Assembly: GCF_018380615.1 (NCBI RefSeq)
Contig: NZ_JAGYVZ010000017.1
Location: forward strand, 62,001-126,000
Length of the DNA: 64,000 bases
Source of the DNA: Flavobacterium psychroterrae
GTDB taxonomy: Bacteria; Bacteroidota; Bacteroidia; Flavobacteriales; Flavobacteriaceae
Direction: 5' to 3'
The notes under the pieces were generated by a model. That model saw only the letters and a list, made by a program, of their open reading frames with translations. It did no database searches and had not been told where the DNA came from. The position numbers and the translations under genes were made by a program. Below, piece after piece: positions 9,661-18,900 of the stretch (its first letter is position 1; each line of letters starts with the position of its first letter).

Positions 9661-9735
9661 GAATTGATTGGTTTCTGGTTTATTTACTCAGTTTTTTGAG
9701 ATTAGTATCGGAAACTAATCAATTCTTTTGTTTTT
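9661..9735 (+). terminator. Hairpin and T-tract, probable terminator upstream of ileS
   Basis: Inverted arms at 9661-9675 and 9711-9725 match at 14 of 15 positions, with a smaller CTCAG/TTGAG hairpin inside the loop and TTTTGTTTTTG after it. It likely ends the unknown exported-protein gene. Confidence 0.5.
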
Positions 9736-9802
9736 GTACCCATTATCCCAACAAAAGTTTGTGAAATTTTAATAAAGTGGTGGTCAATAATCCAAAATTC
9801 CT

Positions 9803-9810
9803 TACTTTCG
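9803..9810 (+). promoter_or_regulatory. Possible -7 box of ileS
   Basis: TACTTTCG differs from TAnnTTTG at one base and ends 24 nt before the ileS ATG. The leader is too short for a T-box and shows none of its elements. Confidence 0.35.
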
Positions 9811-9834
9811 CACCTCGATTAAGAAAAGGATAAA

Positions 9835-12800
9835 ATGAGCACAAAATTTACTGAATACAAAGGACTTGACTTGCCAGCAATAGCGTCAGAAGTACTTGAT
9901 TTTTGGAAGGAAGAAAATATATTTGAAAAGAGCGTAACAACTCGCGAAGGTGCAGAGCCTTTCGTATTTTTTGAAGGTCCGCCTTCAGCAAATGGATTAC
10001 CGGGAATTCACCACGTGATGGCACGTGCGATTAAAGATATTTTTTGTCGTTATAAAACTCAAAAAGGTTTTCAGGTAAAAAGAAAAGCCGGATGGGATAC
10101 GCACGGATTACCTGTAGAATTAGGTACCGAAAAAGAACTTGGAATTACAAAAGAAGATATTGGTAAAACAATTTCTATCGAAGAATATAACGAAGCGTGT
10201 AAAAAAACCGTAATGCGTTATACTGACGTGTGGAATGACCTAACCGAAAAAATGGGATATTGGGTAGATATGGAAGATCCATATGTTACTTATAAACCAA
10301 AATATATGGAGTCTGTTTGGTGGCTTTTAAAACAAATCTACGATAAAGGTTTGCTGTACAAAGGATATACAATTCAGCCCTATTCTCCTAAAGCAGGGAC
10401 AGGATTGTCTTCTCACGAAGTAAACCAGCCTGGAGCTTATCGTGATGTTACAGATACTACAATTGTAGCTCAGTTTAAAACATTGCCGGAAACGTTGCCT
10501 TCATTTTTGCAAGGTTTTGGAGATATCCACATTTTAGCATGGACTACAACGCCTTGGACATTGCCATCAAATACAGCTTTGACCGTTGGCCCAAAAATCG
10601 ATTATGTTTTAGTAAAAACTTTCAATCAATATACATTTGAACCTGTAAATGTTGTTTTGGCTAAGAATTTAGTTGGGAAACAATTTGGGAAAGGATTTTT
10701 TGCAAGCGAAGACGATGCTGATTTTGATAATGTAAAAGAAGGCGATAAAAAACTTCCGTACAAAATTTTAGCTGAAGCAAAAGGTACTGATTTAGTAGAT
10801 ATTCGTTACGAACAATTATTGCAATATGTATTGCCTTATCAAAATGCACAAGACGCATTTAGAGTAATCGCAGGAGATTTTGTTACTACCGAAGACGGAA
10901 CCGGAATTGTACATACTGCTCCAACTTTTGGTGCTGATGATGCCAAGGTTGCAAAAGAAGCAAAACCTGAAATTCCGCCAATGTTAGTTTTAGACGAAAG
11001 CGGAACACCAGTTCCCTTAGTCGATTTACAAGGAAAATTCACGTCGCATTTAGGAGATCTTGCCGGTAAATATGTAAAAAACGAATATTACGATGAAGGA
11101 CAAGCTCCGGAACGTTCTGTTGATGTTGAAATTGCTATTCGGTTAAAAGAAGAAAATAAAGCCTTTAAGGTTGAAAAATACGTACATAGTTATCCACACA
11201 GTTGGAGAACTGATGAACCGTTATTATATTATCCACTAGATTCTTGGTTCATTAAAGTAACCGATGTAAAAGATAGAATGTTCGACCTGAACGAAACTAT
11301 CAATTGGAAACCTAAGTCTACTGGTGAAGGACGTTTTGGAAACTGGCTAAAAAATGCCAACGACTGGAATTTATCTCGTTCTAGATATTGGGGTATTCCG
11401 TTGCCAATTTGGAGAACTGAAGACAAAAAAGAAGAAATTCTTATTGGTTCTGTTGAAGAATTGTACAATGCGATCGAAAAATCTATTGAAGCAGGTTTTC
11501 AAAAAGAAAATCCGTTTAAAGGTTTTGAAATCGGAAATATGTCTGAATCTAATTATGATTTAATCGATTTACATAAAAATGTAGTCGATCAGATTACTTT
11601 AGTTTCGGCTTCAGGCCAGCCAATGAAACGCGAAAGTGATTTAATTGATGTTTGGTTTGATTCAGGAGCAATGCCTTACGCACAATGGCATTATCCTTTT
11701 GAGAATAAAGATAAAATTGACGAGAATAAAGATTTCCCTGCGAATTTCATCGCTGAAGGTGTTGATCAGACTCGTGGATGGTTTTATACATTACACGCAA
11801 TTGGAACATTAGTTTTTGATAAAGTAGCGTATAAAAACGTCGTTTCAAATGGTTTGGTTTTAGATAAAGACGGAATCAAAATGTCTAAGAGTAAAGGGAA
11901 TACTATTGATCCTTTTAAAACTATTGCAGAATATGGTCCTGATGCCACACGCTGGTACATGATCATGAATGCAAATCCTTGGGACAATTTGAAATTTGAC
12001 CTTGAAGGAATTGCTGAGGTTCGTCGTAAATTCTTCGGAACATTATACAATACCTATTCTTTCTTCTCGTTATATGCCAATATTGATGGTTTTAAATACG
12101 CTGAAGCAGAAATTCCGTTAAACGAAAGACCGGAAATCGATCAATGGATTATATCTGAATTACACACATTAGTAAAATTTGTTGATGAATGTTATGAAGA
12201 TTATGAGCCAACAAAAGCTGCAAGAGCAATTTCTGATTTTGTTCAGGAAAACTTAAGCAACTGGTACGTTCGTTTATGCCGTCGTCGTTTCTGGAAAGGA
12301 GAATATGCTCATGATAAAATTGCTGCGTATCAAACGCTTTATACTTGTCTGTTAACGATCAGTAAATTAAGCGCTCCAATCGCTCCTTTTTTCATGGATA
12401 AATTGTATCGTGATTTAACGATTTCAACAGAATCTGAGCAATATGCCAGTATTCACTTGGCTGAGTTTCCAAAATTTGTCGAAAACTTTGTTAATAAAAC
12501 GTTAGAAAGCAAAATGCAGAAAGCGCAAACCATATCATCATTGGTTTTATCGCTTCGTGCAAAAGAAAAAATTAAAGTACGTCAACCTCTGCAAAAGGTA
12601 ATGATTCCGGTACTTGACGAAAAAGAAAGAACTGAAATTCAGGCTATTTCTGAGCTTATAAAAGCAGAAGTAAATGTGAAAGAAATCATGCTTTTAGATG
12701 ATGATTCAGGTATTCTGGTAAAACAGATTAAGCCTAACTTTAAAGCGTTAGGACCACGTTTTGGTAAAGATATGGGATTGATTTCTAAGGAGATACAAAA

Positions 12801-13236
12801 TTTATCAGCAGATCAGATCAATCAGTTGGACAAGCAAGGGACGTTAGATATTGTTATTGCTGGAAATAACGTAACTTTATCAGTAGAAGATGTCGAAATA
12901 ACATCTCAGGATATTGAAGGTTGGTTGGTTGCAAACTCAAACGGAATCACAGTTGCGCTTGATATTACAATCTCTGAAGAGTTGAAAAACGAAGGTATCG
13001 CAAGAGAGCTGGTTAACAGGATTCAAAATATCCGTAAAGATTCTGGATTTGAAGTTACCGATAAAATTAAAGTTCAAATAAAAAGAAGCGGAATCTTAGA
13101 AGAAGCAATTCTGAAAAATGTAGACTATATTAAGTCTGAGACACTAACAGAAGATTTAGTTTTTGTGGATGCTTTAGAAAACGGCACAGAAATTGAATTT
13201 GATGATATTAAAACAATGATATTAATTTCAAAATAA
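9835..13236 (+). CDS. ileS: Isoleucyl-tRNA synthetase, eukaryote-like type 2 with altered HIGH motif
   Basis: 1133 residues, a class I aminoacyl-tRNA synthetase that charges tRNA-Ile. KMSKSKGN is intact at residues 682-689. GWDTHGLPVE (Thr rather than the Cys of the bacterial GWDCHGLPIE) and the length mark the eukaryote-like IleRS2 branch rather than the bacterial IleRS1 branch, and no C-terminal four-Cys zinc module is seen. The editing domain is present (AWTTTPWTLPSNTAL and DGTGIVHTAPTFGADD). The signature tetrapeptide that is normally HxGH reads GIHH at residues 57-60 (bases 10003-10014), meaning positions one and three are exchanged. An IleRS2 with GxHH has been reported to be mupirocin hyper-resistant. 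The gene is followed after 10 bp by the DksA-like gene and they are probably co-transcribed. Confidence 0.97.
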   Translation: MSTKFTEYKGLDLPAIASEVLDFWKEENIFEKSVTTREGAEPFVFFEGPPSANGLPGIHHVMARAIKDIFCRYKTQKGFQVKRKAGWDTHGLPVELGTEKELGITKEDIGKTISIEEYNEACKKTVMRYTDVWNDLTEKMGYWVDMEDPYVTYKPKYMESVWWLLKQIYDKGLLYKGYTIQPYSPKAGTGLSSHEVNQPGAYRDVTDTTIVAQFKTLPETLPSFLQGFGDIHILAWTTTPWTLPSNTALTVGPKIDYVLVKTFNQYTFEPVNVVLAKNLVGKQFGKGFFASEDDADFDNVKEGDKKLPYKILAEAKGTDLVDIRYEQLLQYVLPYQNAQDAFRVIAGDFVTTEDGTGIVHTAPTFGADDAKVAKEAKPEIPPMLVLDESGTPVPLVDLQGKFTSHLGDLAGKYVKNEYYDEGQAPERSVDVEIAIRLKEENKAFKVEKYVHSYPHSWRTDEPLLYYPLDSWFIKVTDVKDRMFDLNETINWKPKSTGEGRFGNWLKNANDWNLSRSRYWGIPLPIWRTEDKKEEILIGSVEELYNAIEKSIEAGFQKENPFKGFEIGNMSESNYDLIDLHKNVVDQITLVSASGQPMKRESDLIDVWFDSGAMPYAQWHYPFENKDKIDENKDFPANFIAEGVDQTRGWFYTLHAIGTLVFDKVAYKNVVSNGLVLDKDGIKMSKSKGNTIDPFKTIAEYGPDATRWYMIMNANPWDNLKFDLEGIAEVRRKFFGTLYNTYSFFSLYANIDGFKYAEAEIPLNERPEIDQWIISELHTLVKFVDECYEDYEPTKAARAISDFVQENLSNWYVRLCRRRFWKGEYAHDKIAAYQTLYTCLLTISKLSAPIAPFFMDKLYRDLTISTESEQYASIHLAEFPKFVENFVNKTLESKMQKAQTISSLVLSLRAKEKIKVRQPLQKVMIPVLDEKERTEIQAISELIKAEVNVKEIMLLDDDSGILVKQIKPNFKALGPRFGKDMGLISKEIQNLSADQINQLDKQGTLDIVIAGNNVTLSVEDVEITSQDIEGWLVANSNGITVALDITISEELKNEGIARELVNRIQNIRKDSGFEVTDKIKVQIKRSGILEEAILKNVDYIKSETLTEDLVFVDALENGTEIEFDDIKTMILISK

Positions 13237-13246
13237 TATAAATACC

Positions 13247-13627
13247 ATGATAGATGAAATTACAAGATACTCTGACGCTGATTTGGCAGAGTTTAAAGAA
13301 ATAATCCAAAATAAAATACAAAAAGCACAAGCTGATCTGGATTTAATAAAAAGTGCTTACATGAATGATTTGAATAACGGAACAGATGATACATCTCCAA
13401 CTTTTAAAGCATTTGAAGAAGGAAGCGAAACAATGTCAAAAGAAGCAAATTCACAGTTAGCTATCAGACAGGAAAAGTTTATACGCGACCTGAAAAACGC
13501 ATTATTCCGTGTTGAAAATAAAACATACGGTATTTGTAAAGTAACAGGAAAGTTAATTGGCAAAGAAAGGCTAAAAATCGTTCCTCACGCTACAATGAGT
13601 ATCGAAGCAAAGAACTTGCAACGATAA
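13247..13627 (+). CDS. TraR/DksA-family protein lacking most zinc cysteines
   Basis: 126 residues. The order is an N-terminal helical coiled-coil part (DADLAEFKEIIQNKIQKAQ, then KANSQLAIRQEKFIRDLKNAL) and a C-terminal zinc-finger-like end (TYGICKVTGKLIGKERL ... PHATMSIEAKN). DksA-family proteins enter the RNA polymerase secondary channel and modulate transcription with ppGpp. The usual CxxC...CxxC finger is reduced here to a single Cys (GIC), a form I associate with Bacteroidota members. The fold is probably kept without zinc. It lies 10 bp downstream of ileS and is followed by a terminator. In many Bacteroidota the gene sits between ileS and lspA. Confidence 0.88.
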   Translation: MIDEITRYSDADLAEFKEIIQNKIQKAQADLDLIKSAYMNDLNNGTDDTSPTFKAFEEGSETMSKEANSQLAIRQEKFIRDLKNALFRVENKTYGICKVTGKLIGKERLKIVPHATMSIEAKNLQR

Positions 13628-13645
13628 TCAATATTAAATAAATAA

Positions 13646-13670
13646 GCGCTCCTTTTAGGGGCGTTTTTTT
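13646..13670 (+). terminator. Terminator after the dksA-like gene
   Basis: CGCTCC (13647-13652) pairs with GGGGCG (13658-13663) across TTTTA, with one G-T pair, and is followed by seven T. Confidence 0.8.
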
Positions 13671-13816
13671 GTTTAATGTTTTGTTGAAATGAAGCTTAAA
13701 AGGATTGTAAAGCTTTTGAAAGAATTTAATTGCAAGTAATAAAGAGAATCTTGAATTTGAACTCTGTATTTTGTAAGAAGAGAAAAGTCTTCGATTTGGC
13801 GCAGTGAAAAAATAAT

Positions 13817-13858
13817 TTTTATTAGAACTATCTTCAATCAAGATAGTTCTAATAAAAA
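13817..13858. terminator. Strong hairpin downstream of the first roadblock-like pair
   Basis: A 16-bp perfect stem (13819-13834 with 13840-13855) and a 5-nt loop, flanked by T-rich sequence on one side and A-rich on the other. It lies directly beyond the minus-strand roadblock genes and could also stop plus-strand read-through from the dksA-like gene. Confidence 0.65.
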
Positions 13859-13872
13859 AATAAGATAAATAA

Positions 13873-14253
13873 CTAAGCTAAGTTTTTCTCTAATTCTAAT
13901 TTGTGTTTTCTTAAAACAGCTCTTGTCATTCCTAGATTTGCCTTACTGGCATCTGCAGCAAGATAAATCATAAATTTTTTGTTTGGAGATATATCGATAA
14001 TATGAATTTGATTAGTAAGGGTAATCAAAATATCTTCAATATCTTGTTTTAAATTTAAAGCTTTTACTGCGTTTAACTTTGCTTTAACAACCTCAAGATT
14101 GTAAGCTGCAGCAAGTTCCGGATCAAACGAAGGGTCTACTGTTAGGTTTCCAAAACTTAATCCTGATTCAATTTCGGTTACGGCAACTGCAATAAAGCCA
14201 TTTACGTTGGTTTTTATTTCATTTAAAAACACGTTTAAAAAGTCATTACTCAT
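13873..14253 (-). CDS. Roadblock/LC7-like protein B1
   Basis: 126 residues with no signal peptide. The pattern matches roadblock/LC7 (MglB-like) folds: a beta-strand FIAVAVTEIESG, a helix DPELAAAYNLEVVKAKLNAVKAL, strands DILITLTNQIHIIDI and MIYLAADA, and a final helix ANLGMTRAVLRKH. Such proteins dimerise and often regulate small Ras-like GTPases or work as scaffolds. No GTPase gene lies nearby. It is about 65% identical by hand alignment to the protein at 26495-26869. It forms an operon with the upstream roadblock-like gene (35 bp gap). The pair interrupts the ileS-dksA-lspA cluster. Function unknown; fold assignment is by pattern and is moderately sure. Confidence 0.75.
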   Translation of the reverse strand: MSNDFLNVFLNEIKTNVNGFIAVAVTEIESGLSFGNLTVDPSFDPELAAAYNLEVVKAKLNAVKALNLKQDIEDILITLTNQIHIIDISPNKKFMIYLAADASKANLGMTRAVLRKHKLELEKNLA

Positions 14254-14288
14254 AATTTAGGTGGGTTTGTTGGGTTAATAGATCTATG

Positions 14289-14645
14289 TTATTTTAATAG
14301 GGAATTCTTACTTAATTCTAACGCAACTTCATCTGTTGATCGCATTAATAAACCGAGATTACTCCCGTCTTTTGAAAAAGCAATTATAAAATTCGTGCCG
14401 CTTATTTTATTTCCTATAAAAACACCTTCTGATGTTTTTAAAAAAAGCTGTTTCAGGGCGCCTTTATCAAGATCGATTAAAAGTTTTTCGCTCATTGATA
14501 AAATTGCTGCACTCATTGCGGCAACACTATCTGCGTAATCAATATTCAGGGAAGTGATTAATTTTCCTTTTCCATTTAAAATTAAAGCAGCCGAAGATTT
14601 AGTATTAACCAGGAAATCGTTTAGAGTAGTTGTAATTTCATTCAT
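14289..14645 (-). CDS. Roadblock/LC7-like protein A1
   Basis: 118 residues from the ATG at 14645. The frame is also open to an ATG at 14678, but its paralogue at 26155 begins at the position equivalent to 14645. It has a strand-helix-strand pattern like roadblock/LC7: SSAALILNGKGKLITSLNID, the helix SVAAMSAAILSMSEKLLID, then LKQLFLKTSEGVFIG and NFIIAFSKDGSNLGLLMR. It shares this pattern, and motifs such as VAAM, LKQ and LGLLMR, with the first gene of the second pair. First gene of a two-gene minus-strand operon, so A1 and B1 may form a heterodimer. No export signal, hence cytoplasmic. Function unknown. Confidence 0.7.
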   Translation of the reverse strand: MNEITTTLNDFLVNTKSSAALILNGKGKLITSLNIDYADSVAAMSAAILSMSEKLLIDLDKGALKQLFLKTSEGVFIGNKISGTNFIIAFSKDGSNLGLLMRSTDEVALELSKNSLLK

Positions 14646-14744
14646 ATTTGTAAGATTTGGTAAAGTTGTTAAATTCACTAGGTTTTATTAGGGCATTGGG
14701 CTAAATATGAGTTTTTGTTCTAAACAAGTGTTAATTTTTATTAA

Positions 14745-14752
14745 CAAATATA
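14745..14752 (-). promoter_or_regulatory. -7 box upstream of the first roadblock-like pair
   Basis: On the minus strand this reads TATATTTG, an exact -7 match, 99 nt before the ATG at 14645. The long leader and missing -33 element make it tentative. Confidence 0.35.
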
Positions 14753-14823
14753 AATTAAATTCTGTATCATTGTAATACCAAATCATTAATTATTTTATTT
14801 ATTTAACGTAAAAAACTTACATA

Positions 14824-15039
14824 ATGGCTAAAGTATTGAAATTCAAAGATGTAAACTCTGATGTAGAAAGCAGAATGAAGGATTTTGAAAAAATTCGTAT
14901 TAAGCTTAAAGCCGATGTAAAAAAGGCTGAAGCAAAAAAAGCAGCTTCCGGAAAAGAAGGAAAAGGTTTGCTGAAATCTATTTCTGAATTTTTTAGTGAT
15001 ACACCCAAGACAACGACTCAGCAAAATGTAAAAAAATAG
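14824..15039 (+). CDS. Small lysine-rich protein
   Basis: 71 residues with about one Lys in four. The N-terminal half is helical (DVESRMKDFEKIRIKLKADV). An Ala/Lys/Gly-rich linker follows (KKAEAKKAASGKEGKG), then a hydrophobic patch (LLKSISEFFS) and a Thr/Gln-rich tail. There is no signal peptide. I do not recognise a family. The high charge would fit a nucleic-acid-binding or ribosome-associated role, but this is only inference. It is transcribed away from the roadblock-like pair, so the two may share a regulatory region. It has its own terminator before lspA. Confidence 0.65.
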   Translation: MAKVLKFKDVNSDVESRMKDFEKIRIKLKADVKKAEAKKAASGKEGKGLLKSISEFFSDTPKTTTQQNVKK

Positions 15040-15095
15040 ATCTTGCGATATTAAAAAGTAATTTTAATTGCTTAGATATATATTATAAAAGAATT

Positions 15096-15121
15096 AACGC
15101 TCCAATTGGGGCGTTTTTTTT
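15096..15121 (+). terminator. Terminator after the small lysine-rich gene
   Basis: AACGCTCC (15096-15103) pairs with GGGGCGTT (15108-15115) around AATT, followed by a T-tract. The core stem is nearly the same as that after the dksA-like gene. Confidence 0.85.
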
Positions 15122-15132
15122 GATTAAATTGT

Positions 15133-15140
15133 TACTTTTG
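15133..15140 (+). promoter_or_regulatory. -7 promoter box for lspA
   Basis: TACTTTTG is an exact TAnnTTTG match, 19 nt before the lspA ATG at 15160. A TTTG at 15119-15122 is too close for a -33 element. Confidence 0.6.
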
Positions 15141-15159
15141 CGCATCAAAATTTAATAAA

Positions 15160-15765
15160 ATGTCATTACGAAAAGCGTATTTCCTTATATTTTTAGTTTT
15201 AATTGTTGACCAGCTTTCAAAAATCTATGTAAAAACAAATTTTGTTTTAGGCGAAGAAGTAAAGGTGATGGGCGCTGATTGGTTCAGAATTCATTTTATT
15301 GAAAATGAAGGAATGGCTTGGGGAACAAAAATACCTGGACAATATGGGAAATTGATTCTGACGGTTTTTAGAATTTTCGCAGTATTCGGGATTGCCTATT
15401 GGTTATCTGATTCAATTAAAAAGCGCCATTCGACTTATTTGATAGTTTCAATTGCTTTAATTTTTGCAGGAGCAGCAGGAAATATCATCGATTCAGTCTT
15501 TTACGGAGTTATTTTTGATGACAGTCATGGTAATCTTGCAATACTTTTTTCACCTGAACCTTACGGAACATGGTTTCATGGTTTAGTGGTAGATATGTTC
15601 TATTTTCCTATCTGGAGAGGAACTTTGCCAACTTGGTTTCCTGTTTGGGGCGGAGAAGAAGTTTCTTTTTTTAATGCTATTTTTAACGTTGCCGATATGG
15701 CAATTTCTACAGGAGTTGGTATTTTGTTATTCTTTAATAAAAGAGCTTTTCCTAAAACAGCATAA
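15160..15765 (+). CDS. lspA: Lipoprotein signal peptidase (signal peptidase II)
   Basis: 201 residues. It cleaves signal peptides of diacylated prolipoproteins in the inner membrane, and SusD and other lipoproteins of this genome depend on it. Four membrane helices are visible. Family motifs are DQLSK near the start, NEGMAWG, GNIID (residues 107-111), and the catalytic aspartates in VVDMF (D145) and FNVADMAI (D179). About 30 residues lie between GNIID and VVDMF, longer than the roughly 10 of E. coli LspA; this long periplasmic loop is, as far as I know, usual in Bacteroidota. It has its own -7 box, so it is separable from the ileS-dksA transcript. Confidence 0.96.
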   Translation: MSLRKAYFLIFLVLIVDQLSKIYVKTNFVLGEEVKVMGADWFRIHFIENEGMAWGTKIPGQYGKLILTVFRIFAVFGIAYWLSDSIKKRHSTYLIVSIALIFAGAAGNIIDSVFYGVIFDDSHGNLAILFSPEPYGTWFHGLVVDMFYFPIWRGTLPTWFPVWGGEEVSFFNAIFNVADMAISTGVGILLFFNKRAFPKTA

Positions 15766-15787
15766 TTATTTAAAATAAAAGATAAAT

Positions 15788-15847
15788 AAATTCCAAATTC
15801 CAATATTTGAAGCATTCATTGCCTGCAAGTATTGGAATTTGGAATTT
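15788..15847 (+). terminator. Long inverted repeat after lspA
   Basis: Perfect 18-bp arms at 15788-15805 and 15830-15847 separated by 24 nt, starting 22 bp after the lspA stop. Only a short T-run (TTTT) falls at its end, so termination is likely but not certain. Confidence 0.5.
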
Positions 15848-15878
15848 TACATTATTGGGATTTGATCTTTTATTGTGC

Positions 15879-15886
15879 TATTTTTG
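15879..15886 (+). promoter_or_regulatory. -7 promoter box for addA
   Basis: TATTTTTG is an exact -7 match with TTG at 15855-15857 (21-nt spacing), ending 18 nt before the ATG at 15905. It rules against a start at 15875. Confidence 0.6.
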
Positions 15887-15904
15887 CTTTATAAAACTGA
15901 ACTT

Positions 15905-18900
15905 ATGCAAAGTCCGTCTTTTTCTATTTATGATGCATCAGCAGGTTCAGGAAAGACCTATACGTTAGTTAAGGAATATCTCAAAATTATTCTTTCCTCT
16001 CCTAAAAATGATGCTTACCGAAATATTCTCGCAATAACTTTTACCAACAAAGCAGTTCACGAAATGAAAAGCCGTATTGTTGGGAGTTTGTCTGAGTTTA
16101 CAAAAGAGCAGCCGTCAGCAAAAGCGTTAGATTTAATGGAGGATTTATCTCGTGCCACGGGACTTTCTATTATTAAAATCAAAACAAAATCCCAGAATAT
16201 AATCAAGCATCTTATTCATAATTATGCTGCTTTTGATATTTCTACAATTGATAAATTTACCCATAAAGTAATTCGTGCTTTTGCGCATGACTTGAATTTA
16301 CCAATGACTTTTGAAGTCACTTTAGATACTGAGAATTTACTGATAGAAGCCGTTGATGCCATTATTGCTCAGGCAGGACAGGATGAAACTTTGACAAAAT
16401 TACTGATCGATTTTACAATGGAAAAAACCGACGATGATAAAAGTTGGGACGTTTCGCGTGAAATTCTGGAGACAGGACGATTAGTTTTAAATGAAAATAA
16501 CAGAAATGAGATTTCGCATTTTCAGGACACTTCGATCGAAGAATTCGTAATAATAAAAAAGAAAATGCAGGCTCTTTGTAAAGAGTTAGAATCTGAAAAT
16601 GAAAATTTTGCAGTTGAAGCTCTTGCTTTAATCGATAAAAACGGAATTGATTTAAAATCATTTTCCCGCGGAACTTTTCCGAATCACTTAGAAAGTATTC
16701 GTGATGGAAAATTTAATCCACGAAATAAAACTTTTCATGAATTCGATGATATTGCCATTAATAAAACGGCAAAAGACAAAGCGTTAATAGAAAATGTTAT
16801 TCCGGAACTGCTTCAGATTTTAGAGAAGATTTATAAGAATTTCGAAAAAAGAGATTTTTATAAAGCATTTCTAAAAAATATAACGCCGCTTTCGCTTTTA
16901 AACACTGTGAGTAACGAATTGGCGAAAATACAATCAGAACAAAATATTTTGTCAATTTCTGAATTTAACGCTATCATTCATCGCGAAATTCAAAACCAGC
17001 CCGCGCCTTTTATTTATGAACGTCTGGGAGAAAAATATCGCCATTTTTTTATTGATGAATTTCAGGATACTTCAGAGATGCAATGGCAAAATTTGATTCC
17101 GTTAATCCATAATTCACTTTCCGGTCAGGATGATTTTGGTAATAAAGGAACTTTGATGATTGTAGGCGATCCAAAACAATCCATTTATCGATGGAGAGGA
17201 GGAAAAGCAGAGCAATTTATTGAATTAGGAAAGGAAGGAACTTCTTTTTTTAATCATGAAAAGAAAGTCGAGCATTTAGATACCAATTATCGAAGTTATA
17301 GCGAAGTAATTGATTTTAATAACGCTTTTTTTAGTTTGATTTCTGCAGAGTTTTCAAATGAAGATTATAAAGATTTATATGAAAATCATAGTTTTCAGAA
17401 TTCAAATTCAAAAAAAGGAGGTTATGTCAATATTTCTTTTCTTCCGATAATAGAAAAAAATGATTTTGCAGATGAAGAAGAAGTTGTAGAAAAATCAGAT
17501 TTGTATGTTCTGGCAACTTTAAATGCGATTCAGAAAGTGGTTCGCGAAGGTTTTTTATATAAAGATATTGTAATTCTGACCCGTAAAAGAGATCAGGGAA
17601 TTGCAATTGCAAATTATTTAACCGAGCAGAATATTCCGCTTTTGTCTTCCGAAACCCTGATGATTCAAAATGCTACGGAAGTTCGGTTGATTGTTCATTT
17701 ATTGAAATATTTAAACAATAGTGCCGATTTAGAATCGAAAGCGAATTTCCTCCACTTTTTGGCTTCAGGTAAAGATATTCAAATGCCAATTCATGATTTT
17801 ATTGCTGCAGGAATGGCGAAAAGGGTTGAAGCTGATTTTGAAAAATGGCTATTGACTTTTGATGTTTCACTGTCTTTTGAAAATATTCGGAAAAAATCAC
17901 TTTACGAAGCAGTCGAGATTATCATTTCAAAATTCGTAATGATTTCAGAAGGAAATGCGTATGTGCAGTTTTTTCTTGATATCGTTTTAGAGCGGGATAT
18001 TAGAAATCAGGCTGGAATTGCAGATTTTTTAAGTTACTGGGATAAAAACGGAGAGAAATTTAGTATTCCGTCGCCGGAAGGAAATAATGCCGTGCGAATT
18101 ATGACGATTCATAAGTCGAAAGGATTAGAGTTTCCTGTTGTTATTATGCCTTTTGCAGAAGAAGATTATAATCGAAAACCAAAAGATAAATTATGGCTCG
18201 ATACAGAAGATAGTGATTTAGGTGTTCCAAAAGCCTTAATTGATAATAGTAGCGCGGTTGAAGGTTTTGGTGAAAGTGCTTCGGCAGTTTTTAATTTAAA
18301 AAAACAAGAAGAATTACTGGATAATATTAATGTTTTGTATGTGGCGCTAACTCGTGCTGAAGAACAGTTATATGTTATTTCGCAATCTTTAAAAGAAAGA
18401 AAAGACGGTGAATTTCCGAATAATATGGCTTCTTTTTTTATTAAATATTTAATGAATAAAGGAGTTTATGATCCTGAAAAATTAGAATATGAATTTGGAA
18501 ACAAAACCAGACTTTCGGAGTTTGTAGATTCTTTTGATTTAGTGAAAACGATACCGGTTGTTTCAGAAGTTTTGAATCCGAAAAATATCCGAATTGCACA
18601 ACGTGAATCTTTGATGTGGGGAACGCATCAGCAGGAAGCAATATCGTATGGAAATATAATTCATGAGATTTTAGCGTTCGTTAAAGGTAAATCAGATATT
18701 AATTTGGCTGTTACCAAAGCGCTTGAAAATGGATTGATTACAATCGATCAGACAGAATTAGTTTTAAAAACTCTTGGTGAAATTGTAAATCATCCTGAAT
18801 TAAGTATTTGTTTTGATGGTAATTATACTGTTTTAAATGAGCAAACAATAGTTCAGAAAGAAGGCCGGATTTTAAAACCTGACCGAATTGTTTTGACTCA

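Noticed and set aside
9632-9834. Possible T-box or other riboswitch upstream of ileS
   Set aside because: The leader after the likely -7 box is only about 20 nt, and no specifier loop or T-box core is present. The hairpin before it fits a terminator of the preceding gene.
13873-14645. Roadblock-like pair as classic MglA/MglB polarity module
   Set aside because: No Ras-like GTPase gene lies next to either pair in the window, and there are two different roadblock-like proteins per locus instead of one MglB.
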